Assembly (NCBI RefSeq): GCF_003269035.1
Contig: NZ_QLTK01000040.1
Span: forward strand, 1-55,451
From: Paraburkholderia bryophila
Lineage (GTDB): Bacteria > Pseudomonadota > Gammaproteobacteria > Burkholderiales > Burkholderiaceae
Reading direction: 5' to 3'
Length of the DNA stretch: 55,451 nucleotides
In this document: positions 25,975 to 34,560 of the stretch, one piece after another
Layout: the number at the start of each line of letters is the position of its first letter
Numbering within the stretch: position 1 is the first letter of the stretch
Position numbers and translations under genes: made by a program
The notes under the pieces: generated by a model
Database searches by the model: none
The model's input: the letters and a program-made list of their open reading frames with translations, nothing else
What the model was told of the DNA's origin: nothing

Positions 25975-26616
25975 ATGGCATGGACTCGTGACGAAATGGC
26001 CGCACGCGCGGCGAAGGAATTGCAGGACGGCTTCTACGTGAACCTCGGCATCGGCCTGCCGACGCTGGTGGCCAATCACGTGCCAGCGGGCGTCGAAGTC
26101 TGGCTGCAGTCGGAAAACGGCCTGCTCGGCATCGGCCCGTCGCCGACCGAAGAGGAAGTGGACGCCGACCTGATCAATGCCGGCAAGCAGACGGTGACCA
26201 CGTTGCCGGGTTCGTCGATTTTCTCGTCGGCGGATTCGTTCGCGATGATTCGCGGCGGCCATATCAACCTGGCGATTCTGGGTGCGATGCAGATCAGCCG
26301 GAAGGGCGATCTGGCGAACTGGATGATCCCGGGCAAGATGATCAAGGGCATGGGCGGCGCGATGGATCTGGTGGCGGGCGTCAAGCGCGTGGTCGTGCTG
26401 ATGGAGCACGTCGCGAAGGGCGACCAGCACAAGATTCTCGACGAATGCACACTGCCGCTGACCGGTGTGGGCGTGGTCGATCAGATCATCACCGACCTCG
26501 GCGTGATCGAGGTGACGGAAGCCGGGTTGAAGCTGACCGAACTGGCGCCGGGCGTGAGCGTCGAGGAAATTCAGGCGAAGACCGGCGCACCGCTGGATGT
26601 GAGCGCGGTGAGTTGA
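25975..26616 (+). CDS. scoB: 3-oxoacid (succinyl-CoA) CoA-transferase subunit B
   Basis: A 213-residue beta subunit. It holds the catalytic glutamate in the SENGLLG motif (about residue 51), which forms the enzyme-CoA thioester, and the NLGIGLPTLVANHV motif near residue 22. The frame is open far upstream within scoA, but ATG 25975 follows AAAGGAG and gives the normal family length. It is the last gene of the scoAB operon; a strong terminator lies about 105 bases after it. Confidence 0.94.
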   Translation: MAWTRDEMAARAAKELQDGFYVNLGIGLPTLVANHVPAGVEVWLQSENGLLGIGPSPTEEEVDADLINAGKQTVTTLPGSSIFSSADSFAMIRGGHINLAILGAMQISRKGDLANWMIPGKMIKGMGGAMDLVAGVKRVVVLMEHVAKGDQHKILDECTLPLTGVGVVDQIITDLGVIEVTEAGLKLTELAPGVSVEEIQAKTGAPLDVSAVS

Positions 26617-26722
26617 GTGGCGGGATCTGCAGGGCGCCGTGCAGTGCGGCGCCGTGTGAGTTGAAGTTGTCTTCTCTCACGCGGTGCGGCGCCGCTGCGG
26701 CGTCCGGCCGGTGTGATTGCAG

Positions 26723-26757
26723 AGCGGGCGAGGCGTGTGCCTCGCCCGCTTTTGTTT
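26723..26757 (+). terminator. Rho-independent terminator after scoB
   Basis: A perfect 12-base stem (26723-26734 with 26739-26750), GC-rich, with a GTGT loop and then TTTGTTTG. It closes the scoAB transcript before the hydrolase gene at 26909. The hairpin is symmetric, but the T-rich tail is only on the plus strand. Confidence 0.85.
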
Positions 26758-26908
26758 GTGCGCGACGCGTCCGGGTCTGAGTTTGTCCTATGCCGTTTGG
26801 CCGATCCTTGCCGCGTGGCAAAGCGGTTTACAATCCTTTGAAGATTGGACGCCACATTGGCCCGTGCTCTGCCGGGCCAAATCCGCCGTGCTTTTGCAAG
26901 GAGCCTCG

Positions 26909-27823
26909 ATGACCGCACCAACGTCCGCTTTCAGCGCCGGGCAAGCCGTTCCGCGCCAACGTTATGTGCAGTGCGCCAGCCCCGCCGGGCTGCACCGCGT
27001 TGCGTACACCGAATGGGGCGATCCGGCCAATCCGCGCGTACTGGTGTGCGTGCATGGCTTGACGCGCTCGGGGCGCGATTTCGATCGTCTCGCGGCGCAA
27101 TTCGCCGGTACCTACCGTGTGGTGTGTCCGGACGTGGCGGGGCGGGGCTTGTCGTCGTGGCTTGCCAACCCCAACTTCTATAGCGTGCCGCAGTACGTGG
27201 CCGACATGGTCACGCTGATCGCGCGCCTGAACGTCGAAACGGTCGACTGGTTCGGCACCTCGATGGGCGGCCTGATTGGCATGGCGCTCGCTGGTTTGCC
27301 CGATACGCCGATCCGCAAGCTGTTGCTGAACGACGTCGGTCCACATCTCGAGCCGGCAGCCGTGCAGCGTATCGGCGACTACCTCGGCAAGCCCGTGCGT
27401 TTCGACACGCTGCAACAAGGCGTCGACTACGCGGCCTTGCTCGCGAAAACCTTCGGTCCGCTCACGCCGGACGAATGGCGCGAAATCAACACGCCGCTGC
27501 TGCACGAAAAAGACGGCGCATGGCTCCTGCGCTACGACCCGCGCGTCGCCGAGCCGTTTGCCGCGATCACCGAAGAAGCGGCCAAGCTCGGCGAGACCGT
27601 GCTATGGCGTTCGCTGGCGGCTTTTCAGGGGCCGGTGTTGGTGGTGCGCGGCGAGCAGTCCGATTTGCTGTCGCGCGAAACCGTCACGCAGATGGTCGAG
27701 ACTGGGATCGCCGTGTCGAGCATGGAAATCGCCGGTGTCGGACATGCGCCGGCGTTTCTGTCGGCCGATCAGATCGACGTGGCGCGGCAGTTCTTCATCG
27801 GGCCGGCGGTCGACGCGTCATAA
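26909..27823 (+). CDS. Alpha/beta-fold hydrolase
   Basis: A 304-residue alpha/beta hydrolase. The oxyanion motif VCVHGLTRSGRDFD, the nucleophile elbow GTSMGG (Ser118) and the catalytic His in GVGHAPAF are intact. The elbow G-T-S-M-G is typical of the esterase/haloperoxidase-like branch. The open frame continues upstream to 26717, but ATG 26909 follows CAAGGAG and removes a stretch overlapping the scoB terminator. Substrate unknown. The RidA-like gene lies about 110 bases downstream. Confidence 0.88.
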   Translation: MTAPTSAFSAGQAVPRQRYVQCASPAGLHRVAYTEWGDPANPRVLVCVHGLTRSGRDFDRLAAQFAGTYRVVCPDVAGRGLSSWLANPNFYSVPQYVADMVTLIARLNVETVDWFGTSMGGLIGMALAGLPDTPIRKLLLNDVGPHLEPAAVQRIGDYLGKPVRFDTLQQGVDYAALLAKTFGPLTPDEWREINTPLLHEKDGAWLLRYDPRVAEPFAAITEEAAKLGETVLWRSLAAFQGPVLVVRGEQSDLLSRETVTQMVETGIAVSSMEIAGVGHAPAFLSADQIDVARQFFIGPAVDAS

Positions 27824-27933
27824 TATGCAGTTCCGCACGGCGTCTGCTTGAAGGGCGTCATGCAACGGCGTCGCGCAGCGGTCTCATGCGGAAAGCATCT
27901 CCGATCAATTTTTAACCCAACTCAGGATTCTTC

Positions 27934-28287
27934 ATGGCAGTCATTCGTCATCACGTCGGCAAGCGCCTCTCCGAAATCGCCGTGCATAACGGCACGGTGT
28001 ACCTCGCAGGCCAGATCGCCGAAGACGCGGATCAGGACATCACGGGCCAGACGCGCGAAGTGCTCGGCCACATCGACCGTCTGCTGGCTGAAGTGAACAG
28101 CGACAAGTCGCAGTTGCTTTCGGTGCAGATCTATATCTCGGACATGGTGCACTTCGCCGGCATGAACGCCGTGTGGGACGAGTGGGTTGCACAAGGCGAC
28201 ACGCCGCCGCGCGCTACCGTCGAAGCCAAGCTCGCGAATCCGAAGTGCCTCGTCGAGATCGTCGTGGTCGCGGCACAGCGCGGCTAA
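27934..28287 (+). CDS. RidA (YjgF/YER057c/UK114) family protein
   Basis: A 117-residue RidA-like protein. It has GTVYLAGQIAEDADQDITGQT near the N-terminus, PPRATVEAKLANP with the conserved Arg, and CLVEIVVVAA at the C-terminus. RidA proteins deaminate reactive enamine/imine intermediates. The slightly short, divergent form (RATVEAKL rather than RxxxxVxxLP) places it outside the canonical RidA group, so activity is not certain. ATG 27934 has AGGA upstream. Confidence 0.9.
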   Translation: MAVIRHHVGKRLSEIAVHNGTVYLAGQIAEDADQDITGQTREVLGHIDRLLAEVNSDKSQLLSVQIYISDMVHFAGMNAVWDEWVAQGDTPPRATVEAKLANPKCLVEIVVVAAQRG

Positions 28288-28361
28288 GCCGCGCGTAGCC
28301 GTTGTTGCCGTTCACCTTCCGTTGATTCGTCTGGCCCGTTGGGCCGTCGCACTGCCGCACC

Positions 28362-30605
28362 ATGAATACCGAAACCGTTACGAGCACGCCGAACCCCCTC
28401 CCGTCCTTCGACGAAGCGATGGCGTTCGTGCGCGAACATGCGGGCGAGGTGCGGCTGTCGTCGGGCGAGTTGCTGGCGGATCACGCGGCGGGCACGGCGT
28501 CGATCATGCGCACGCTCAATGTCGATCCGCCGGCGGTGCTGGCGGCGGCGCTGTTTGCGTTGACGCCGCATCTGCAGGATCCGGAGCGCGTGATCGCCGA
28601 CAACTTCGGCGAAGAAGTCGCACAACTGGTCGGCGACGTGCGCAAGCTGCTGCGTCTCGGCACGGTCAGCCTGCGTGCCGCGCAAAACGCCATGCCCGAA
28701 GCCGGGCGCGACGCGCAGGCCGCGCGCCGCACGCAGGTCGAGGCATTGCGCAAGATGCTGCTCGCGTTCGCGCAAGACATTCGCGTGGTGTTGATCCGGC
28801 TCGCATCGCGGCTGCAATCCATGCGCTATTACGCGGCGGCGAAGATCACGCCGTCGCCCGACGTGGCGCGCGAAACGCTCGACATTTACGCGCCGCTCGC
28901 CAACCGGCTGGGCATCTGGCAACTGAAGTGGGAGCTCGAGGATCTCGCGTTCCGCTTCGAGGAGCCGGTCACGTACAAGCGCATTGCCAAGCTGCTCGAC
29001 GAGAAGCGCGTCGAACGCGAGGGCTATGTCGCGCAGGCCATCGAGCGCCTGCAGCAGGAGCTGGCCGCGGCGGATATCCGCGCCGAAGTCAGCGGTCGGC
29101 CGAAACACATCTACAGCATCTGGCGCAAGATGCGCGGCAAGGAGTTGGACTTTGCCGAGCTGTACGACGTGCGCGCGTTTCGCGTGATCGTGCCGGACAT
29201 CAAAGATTGCTACACCGTGCTCGGCATCGTGCATAACCTGTGGCAGCCGGTGCCGCGCGAGTTCGACGACTACATCTCGCGGCCCAAGCCGAACGGCTAT
29301 AAATCGCTGCACACGGTCGTGATCGGCGACGACGGCCGCGCGTTCGAAGTGCAGATTCGCACACACGAAATGCACCAGTTCGCCGAATACGGCGTGGCGG
29401 CGCACTGGCGCTACAAGGAAGCGGGCACGCGCGGTTACGGCGGCCAGTTCAGCGCCAATGAGAAGTACGACGAGAAGATCGCGTGGCTGCGGCAATTGCT
29501 CGCGTGGAAAGACGAGGTCTCGGAAGGCGAGCACGGCGAAAAGCGCGCGGCGCAGCCGTGGGATCAACTGCGCCAGGCCACACTCGACGACGACCACATC
29601 TACGTGCTGACGCCGCAGGCGCGCGTGATTCCGCTGCCGCACGGTGCGACGCCCGTCGACTTCGCATATCACCTGCATAGCGAGCTGGGGCATCGGTGCC
29701 GTGGCGCGCGCGTCGACGGCGCGATGGTGCCGCTCAACACGCCGCTGCAGAATGGCCAGACGATCGAGATCGTCGCGGTGAAAGAGGGCGGTCCGTCGCG
29801 CGACTGGCTCAACCCGCAGCTCGGCTATCTGCAAAGTCCGCGCGCGCGGCAAAAAGTGCGCGCGTGGTTCAACGCGGTCGAAGTGCAAGAGCACATCGCC
29901 AGCGGACGTGCGATGGTCGAAAAGACCTTGCAGCGCGAAGGCAAGACGTCGGTCAACCTCGATCAGCTTGCCGCCAAACTAGGTTTCAAGACGACCGACG
30001 ATCTGTTCTCGGTCGTGGGCAAGGAAGAATTCAGTCTGCGGCTCGTCGAGCAGGCGTTGCACGACGCACCGCCGCCCGAGCCCGCGGTCGAGGCGCCGGA
30101 GCAATTCGAAAAGCGCAGCAGCGGCGCGAGCGTCGCGCGCGGTGCGTCGACCGGTGTGCTGGTAGTCGGCGTCGACGCGTTGCTCACGCAGCTCGCGCGT
30201 TGCTGCCGGCCCGCACCGCCGGACGATATCAGCGGCTTCGTCACGCGTGGTAAAGGCATGTCGATCCACCGCAGCGATTGCCCGACGTTCCTGCGTATGG
30301 CGGAGCGCGCGCCGGAGCGCGTGCTGCAAACCGCGTGGTCGGCGGACGTGATGAGTGGTCGCGGTCAGTCGGTCTATCCGGTCGACCTCAGTATCGAGGC
30401 AACGGACCGGCAGGGTTTGCTGCGCGACATCTCCGAAGTTTTCGCGCGCGAGAAAATGAACGTGATCGGGGTGAAGACGCAATCGCGCCGCAATACCGCG
30501 TTCATGCAATTTACCGTCGAGGTGTCGAGCTCCGCGCAGATTCAGCGCGCGTGTACGGTGCTCGGCGAAGTGACGGGTGTGGTGCGCGCATCGCGCAAGA
30601 GTTGA
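28362..30605 (+). CDS. relA: RelA-type (p)ppGpp synthetase with degenerate HD domain
   Basis: A 747-residue RSH protein. In order: an N-terminal HD-like domain (about 40-200), the synthetase domain (about 240-370, with KHIYSIWRKM and RPKPNGYKSLHTVV), TGS (about 405-470, HIYVLTPQARVIPLPHGATP), a helical/zinc-finger region with CCRPAPPDDISGFVTRGKG, and a C-terminal ACT domain (about 665-740). The hydrolase HD pair is missing: the usual LLHD is replaced by LFALTP. The protein should therefore make but not degrade (p)ppGpp, as expected of RelA rather than SpoT. It is the stringent-response synthetase activated on starved ribosomes. Confidence 0.93.
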   Translation: MNTETVTSTPNPLPSFDEAMAFVREHAGEVRLSSGELLADHAAGTASIMRTLNVDPPAVLAAALFALTPHLQDPERVIADNFGEEVAQLVGDVRKLLRLGTVSLRAAQNAMPEAGRDAQAARRTQVEALRKMLLAFAQDIRVVLIRLASRLQSMRYYAAAKITPSPDVARETLDIYAPLANRLGIWQLKWELEDLAFRFEEPVTYKRIAKLLDEKRVEREGYVAQAIERLQQELAAADIRAEVSGRPKHIYSIWRKMRGKELDFAELYDVRAFRVIVPDIKDCYTVLGIVHNLWQPVPREFDDYISRPKPNGYKSLHTVVIGDDGRAFEVQIRTHEMHQFAEYGVAAHWRYKEAGTRGYGGQFSANEKYDEKIAWLRQLLAWKDEVSEGEHGEKRAAQPWDQLRQATLDDDHIYVLTPQARVIPLPHGATPVDFAYHLHSELGHRCRGARVDGAMVPLNTPLQNGQTIEIVAVKEGGPSRDWLNPQLGYLQSPRARQKVRAWFNAVEVQEHIASGRAMVEKTLQREGKTSVNLDQLAAKLGFKTTDDLFSVVGKEEFSLRLVEQALHDAPPPEPAVEAPEQFEKRSSGASVARGASTGVLVVGVDALLTQLARCCRPAPPDDISGFVTRGKGMSIHRSDCPTFLRMAERAPERVLQTAWSADVMSGRGQSVYPVDLSIEATDRQGLLRDISEVFAREKMNVIGVKTQSRRNTAFMQFTVEVSSSAQIQRACTVLGEVTGVVRASRKS

Positions 30606-30708
30606 TGCGTAAGCGGTGGTCTGTGTGTGCGTGGCGTTTCCTGCTGCAAACTCGGCTTCGCGCGCCAGGATGGGTTGGTAGAAATTTAAAGTCGGTGCAT
30701 AAAAGTAC

Positions 30709-30737
30709 TTGCCAAGCAGTGTGGCGCTCCATATAAT
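30709..30737 (+). promoter_or_regulatory. Sigma-70 promoter of tRNA-Val
   Basis: TTGCCA at 30709-30714 and TATAAT at 30732-30737 with a 17-base spacer. The -10 box ends 11 bases before the tRNA start, so transcription should begin at or just before the mature 5' end. Confidence 0.8.
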
Positions 30738-30748
30738 CTCGTTTCTTC

Positions 30749-30825
30749 AGGCTCGTAGCTCAGCTGGTTAGAGCACCACCTTGACATGGTGGGGGTCGTT
30801 GGTTCGAGTCCAATCGAGCCTACCA
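30749..30825 (+). tRNA. tRNA-Val (GAC)
   Basis: A complete 77-base cloverleaf: acceptor AGGCTCG with CGAGCCT, D arm GCTC/GAGC, anticodon stem CCACC/GGTGG with loop TTGACAT (anticodon GAC), T arm GTTGG/CCAAT around TTCGAGT, discriminator A and an encoded CCA. It is driven by a strong promoter directly upstream and lies between relA and thrS. Confidence 0.97.
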
Positions 30826-30858
30826 ACGAAAGAGAAATTCCGGTTTTGCCGGGGTTTC

Positions 30859-30977
30859 GCAAACTGCAGTAAGCGCCTTTGGCGCAAAAGGCGAATACGG
30901 TTATGACACCGCGAACGTTGACCGAAGTTACTTCGGAGCGACGCTAGTCGAGGACCACTTTCGCCAATGTAGTTTGC
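30859..30977 (+). promoter_or_regulatory. Candidate structured RNA between tRNA-Val and thrS
   Basis: A long-range stem joins 30859-30868 (GCAAACTGCA) to 30968-30977 (TGTAGTTTGC), with nine of ten bases pairing as Watson-Crick and one as G-U. It closes a domain of about 120 bases that contains smaller hairpins such as GCGCC/GGCGC. A terminator follows at once. It could be an attenuation leader of the thrS-infC operon or the processed 3' part of the tRNA-Val transcript. The sequence does not decide between them. Confidence 0.45.
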
Positions 30978-30988
30978 AGGAAATGTGA

Positions 30989-31023
30989 ATGCGGCCCCTC
31001 GAAAGCGGGGCCGCATTTTTTTT
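30989..31023 (+). terminator. Rho-independent terminator before thrS
   Basis: GC-rich stem GCGGCCCC (30991-30998) with GGGGCCGC (31007-31014) and an 8-base loop, followed by A and eight Ts. It ends about 55 bases before the thrS start. It can serve as the terminator of the tRNA-Val transcript or as an attenuator for thrS. Confidence 0.9.
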
Positions 31024-31077
31024 GGCTTTTAGACCTGGTTGTATGTGCCACCGTCGGTCGGCACCACGGAGAACGCA

Positions 31078-32985
31078 ATGGTTTCGATACGTCTGCCTGA
31101 CGGTTCTGTTCGACAGTACGAGCATCCGGTGACCGTCGCCGAAGTGGCCGCCTCGATCGGCCCCGGCCTTGCAAAAGCCGCACTCGGCGGCAAGATCGAC
31201 GGCGAGTTGGTCGATACGTCCACGCTGATCGATCACGACGTGGCGCTTGCCATCGTCACCGAAAAAGACGCCGACGGTCTCGACATCATTCGTCACTCCA
31301 CGGCGCACTTGCTCGCGTATGCGGTGAAGGATCTGTTCCCGCAAGCGCAGGTCACGATCGGCCCGGTGATCGACAACGGCTTCTACTATGACTTCGCGTA
31401 CAGCCGTCCCTTCACGCCGGAAGATCTGGAAAAGATCGAAAAGCGCATGCAGGAACTCGCGAAGAAAGACGAACCAGTTTCGCGCCGCGTGGTGTCGCGC
31501 GAGGAAGCGGTCGAGTACTTCAAGAGCATCGGCGAAAAATACAAGGCCGAAATCATCGAATCGATTCCGTCCAGCGACGATATCAAGCTGTATTCGCATG
31601 GCGGCTTCACCGATCTGTGCCGCGGCCCGCATGTGCCGTCCACCGGCAAGCTCAAAGTCTTCAAACTGATGAAGGTGGCTGGCGCCTACTGGCGTGGCGA
31701 TTCGAAGAACGAGCAATTGCAGCGCATCTACGGTACGGCCTGGACCAAGAAAGAAGACCAGGAAGCGTATCTGCACATGCTCGAAGAGGCGGAGAAGCGC
31801 GACCACCGCAAGCTCGGCAAGCAACTCGATCTGTTTCATATGCAGGACGAGTCGCCGGGCATGGTGTTCTGGCATCCGCGCGGCTGGACGCTGTGGCAGC
31901 AGGTCGAGCAGTACATGCGCCGTCGCGTGAACGACGCCGGCTACCTCGAAATCAAAACACCGATGATCATGGACCGTTCGCTGTGGGAAGCGTCGGGCCA
32001 CTGGCAGAACTATCGTGAAAACATGTTCACGACGGAATCGGAAAAGCGCGATTACGCGATCAAGCCGATGAACTGCCCGGGTCACGTGCAGGTGTTCAAC
32101 CACGGCTTGCGTTCGTATCGCGACCTGCCGTTGCGTTACGCGGAATTTGGTTCGTGCCACCGCAATGAATCGTCGGGTGCGTTGCATGGTCTGATGCGAG
32201 TGCGTGGTTTCGTGCAGGACGACGCGCATATTTTCTGTACCGAAGACCAGTTCATCAGCGAATCGATCGCGTTCAACACGCTGGCGATGAGTGTGTACAA
32301 GGATTTCGGCTTCGACAAGGTCGAGATCAAGTTGTCGCTGCGCCCGGACGCGCGTGCCGGTACGGACGAGACGTGGGATCGCGCGGAGCAGGGTCTGCGT
32401 GAAGCGCTGACCGCCTGCGGCGTCACGTGGGAGGAATTGCCCGGCGAGGGCGCGTTCTACGGTCCAAAGGTCGAGTATCACATCAAGGATGCGCTCGGCC
32501 GCTCGTGGCAATGCGGTACGCTGCAACTCGATATGGTGTTGCCGGAGCGCCTCGGTGCCGAATACGTCGCGGAAGACAATGGCCGCCGCCGGCCGATCAT
32601 GTTGCACCGGGCAATCGTCGGATCAATGGAGCGCTTCCTCGGCATTCTGATCGAGCACCACGCTGGTGCCATGCCGTCCTGGCTCGCGCCGATGCAGGTT
32701 GTGGTGATGAATATCGCCGAAAATCAGGCCGAATATGCAGGGTCGCTAGCCCAATCGTTGCAAAAACAAGGGGTTAGAGTAGAGGCCGATTTGCGCAACG
32801 AGAAGATTAGCTATAAAATACGTGAGCACACGTTGGAAAAGGTGCCGTACCTGCTTGTGGTCGGCGACAAAGAGCGTGAAGCCCAAACGGTAGCCGTGCG
32901 TGCCCGTGGTGGTGTCGATCTGGGCGTTATGCCTCTCGATACCTTCATTGAGCGTCTGCGCCATGACGTGCAGTCGTTCAACTGA
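31078..32985 (+). CDS. thrS: Threonyl-tRNA synthetase
   Basis: A 635-residue class II aminoacyl-tRNA synthetase. In order: TGS domain (about 1-62), editing domain with HSTAHLLAYAVKDLFP (about 75-95) and the zinc-like SHGGFTDLCRGPHV, catalytic core (motif 2 FGSCHRNESSGALHGLMRVRGF, motif 3 HRAIVGSMERFLGILIEHHAG), and the anticodon-binding domain (about 540-635). It charges tRNA-Thr and hydrolyses Ser-tRNA-Thr. ATG 31078 follows CGGAG; an earlier in-frame ATG (31039) lies in the leader. It is first in the thrS-infC-rpmI-rplT cluster. Confidence 0.98.
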   Translation: MVSIRLPDGSVRQYEHPVTVAEVAASIGPGLAKAALGGKIDGELVDTSTLIDHDVALAIVTEKDADGLDIIRHSTAHLLAYAVKDLFPQAQVTIGPVIDNGFYYDFAYSRPFTPEDLEKIEKRMQELAKKDEPVSRRVVSREEAVEYFKSIGEKYKAEIIESIPSSDDIKLYSHGGFTDLCRGPHVPSTGKLKVFKLMKVAGAYWRGDSKNEQLQRIYGTAWTKKEDQEAYLHMLEEAEKRDHRKLGKQLDLFHMQDESPGMVFWHPRGWTLWQQVEQYMRRRVNDAGYLEIKTPMIMDRSLWEASGHWQNYRENMFTTESEKRDYAIKPMNCPGHVQVFNHGLRSYRDLPLRYAEFGSCHRNESSGALHGLMRVRGFVQDDAHIFCTEDQFISESIAFNTLAMSVYKDFGFDKVEIKLSLRPDARAGTDETWDRAEQGLREALTACGVTWEELPGEGAFYGPKVEYHIKDALGRSWQCGTLQLDMVLPERLGAEYVAEDNGRRRPIMLHRAIVGSMERFLGILIEHHAGAMPSWLAPMQVVVMNIAENQAEYAGSLAQSLQKQGVRVEADLRNEKISYKIREHTLEKVPYLLVVGDKEREAQTVAVRARGGVDLGVMPLDTFIERLRHDVQSFN

Positions 32986-33034
32986 TCCACTTGGCAGCCC
33001 GGCTCGTTTTTTTAAATTTTAGAGGAAACGTAAC

Positions 33035-33559
33035 ATCGCTACTGATAAGTCTGCGCACCGCATCAACGGTGAAATTACGGCACCCGAGGTGCGTCTGGTC
33101 GGAGTCGAGAACGAACCGCTCGGCATCGTGAAGCTCGCTGATGCGTTCCGCATGTCGGAACAGCAGGATGTCGATCTGGTTGAAATCGCCCCGCAAGCGG
33201 TCCCGCCAGTTTGCCGCTTGATGGACTACGGCAAGTTCAAGTACTCGGAAGCGAAGAAGCAGCACGAGGCCAAGCTCAAGCAGAAGATTGTCCAGGTCAA
33301 GGAAGTCAAATTCCGTCCCGGCACTGACGACGGCGATTACAACGTCAAGCTGCGTAACCTCATTCGCTTCCTCGACGACGGCGACAAGACGAAAATCACG
33401 TTGCGTTTCCGTGGCCGCGAAATGGCTCACCAGGAAATTGGTATGCGCGTGCTTGAGCGCCTGCGTACGGACCTCGACGAAGTTGGTCAGGTCGAGCAGA
33501 TGCCTAAAATGGAAGGTCGCCAGATGATCATGGTGATCGCTCCGAAGAAAAAGAAGTAA
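33035..33559 (+). CDS. infC: Translation initiation factor IF-3 (ATC start codon)
   Basis: A 174-residue IF-3 with N domain (RINGEITAPEVRLVGVENEPLG), lysine-rich linker and C domain (VKFRPGTDDGDYNVKLRNL to MEGRQMIMVIAPKKKK). There is no ATG, GTG or TTG where the conserved N-terminus begins. The frame there reads ATC GCT ACT GAT AAG, with AGAGGAA about 9 bases upstream, so ATC 33035 is the start. Rare AUU/AUC starts on infC are a known autoregulatory device, because IF-3 itself discriminates against such codons. A conventional ATG start would fall inside the conserved domain (33089 is not ATG-supported). Confidence 0.95.
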   Translation: MATDKSAHRINGEITAPEVRLVGVENEPLGIVKLADAFRMSEQQDVDLVEIAPQAVPPVCRLMDYGKFKYSEAKKQHEAKLKQKIVQVKEVKFRPGTDDGDYNVKLRNLIRFLDDGDKTKITLRFRGREMAHQEIGMRVLERLRTDLDEVGQVEQMPKMEGRQMIMVIAPKKKK

Positions 33560-33816
33560 GCGACTTGAGCAACGGCGTGCCATGTGGCACGCGCTCTGAT
33601 CGTGAAAGATTGAACCGATGCTGTGCCGGGTGTCCGGTGCGCAATCAGAAGGTTTCGGAACGGCGCGCGTGTCGCGTAAGCGTTACTCGCGCCGATTCCT
33701 GAAAAGCGGCCGTCGGTGGTATTGGCGGTCTGCATACCAAGTGGAATGGGTTTCGAAGGGCGGGTGATGGCCTCTGGCCGACCGCACACCCATATCCATC
33801 TAATAATGGAGTTGTC

Positions 33817-34014
33817 ATGCCGAAGATGAAGACCAAGAAGAGTGCTGCAAAGCGCTTCGTGGTGCGTCCGGGCGGTACCGTCAAGCGCGGTCAGGCCTTC
33901 AAGCGCCACATTCTTACCAAGAAGACCACCAAGAACAAACGCCATTTGCGCGGTTCGACGGCAGTTCATGATTCAGATATGAACTCCGTGCGCGCAATGC
34001 TGCCGTTCGCTTAA
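33817..34014 (+). CDS. rpmI: Large ribosomal subunit protein bL35
   Basis: A 65-residue, strongly basic protein with the L35 signature MPKMKTKKSAAKRF at the N-terminus and KNKRHLRG near residue 40. It follows infC after about 257 bases. In other bacteria this region and the rpmI start carry the L20 autoregulation site; I see no specific fold here that I can assign with confidence. rplT follows 29 bases downstream and the two are surely co-transcribed. Confidence 0.97.
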   Translation: MPKMKTKKSAAKRFVVRPGGTVKRGQAFKRHILTKKTTKNKRHLRGSTAVHDSDMNSVRAMLPFA

Positions 34015-34043
34015 CCCTTAACCGAAACTCATAGGAGCAAGAT

Positions 34044-34403
34044 ATGCCTCGAGTAAAACGTGGGGTTACCGCACGGGCCCGTCACAAGAAGATCATCAAG
34101 CTGGCCAAGGGTTACCGCGGCCGTCGCAATAACGTCTATCGCATCGCCAAGCAGGCGGTCATGCGCGCGGGCCAATACGCCTACCGCGATCGCCGCAACA
34201 AGAAGCGTGTGTTCCGTGCATTGTGGATCACGCGTATCAACGCGGCGGTGCGTCAGCACGACATGACGTACAGCGTGTTCATCAACGGCCTGAAGAAGGC
34301 TTCGATCGAACTCGACCGCAAGGTGCTGGCCGACATGGCTGTGTTCGACAAGGCTGCTTTTGCTGCGATCGTTCAGCAGGTGAAAGCCGCCGTTGCAGCC
34401 TGA
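34044..34403 (+). CDS. rplT: Large ribosomal subunit protein bL20
   Basis: A 119-residue basic protein with the L20 pattern: [20 protein letters not shown] at the N-terminus (long RNA-binding helix) and the globular C-terminal domain ([23 protein letters not shown]). It binds 23S rRNA early in assembly and in many bacteria represses its own operon. ATG 34044 has TAGGAG a few bases upstream. A terminator lies between it and pheS. Confidence 0.98.
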
Positions 34404-34474
34404 TTGCGCTTCTGGCAATTAACACTGCGTGGTTCGTTGTAGCGAACATCCGGTAGTCTCGGTGACGCTGCAGC

Positions 34475-34508
34475 AAAAACGGGGCTCCTCACCGAGCCCC
34501 GTTTTTGT
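34475..34508 (+). terminator. Rho-independent terminator between rplT and pheS
   Basis: ACGGGGCTC (34479-34487) pairs with GAGCCCCGT (34494-34502) around a 6-base loop. A run of five As precedes the stem and TTTTGTT follows, so it is strong on the plus strand and usable on the minus strand. It lies 50-80 bases before pheS, where E. coli has the pheST attenuator. I saw no Phe-rich leader peptide upstream. Confidence 0.88.
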
Positions 34509-34560
34509 TGGTAGAACCAGTTTGCTTCGATAGAACACTGACGTTGAAATGATGGGATCA

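Noticed and set aside
30928..32607. 559-codon minus-strand frame opposite thrS
   Set aside because: Antisense shadow of threonyl-tRNA synthetase with no recognisable protein features.
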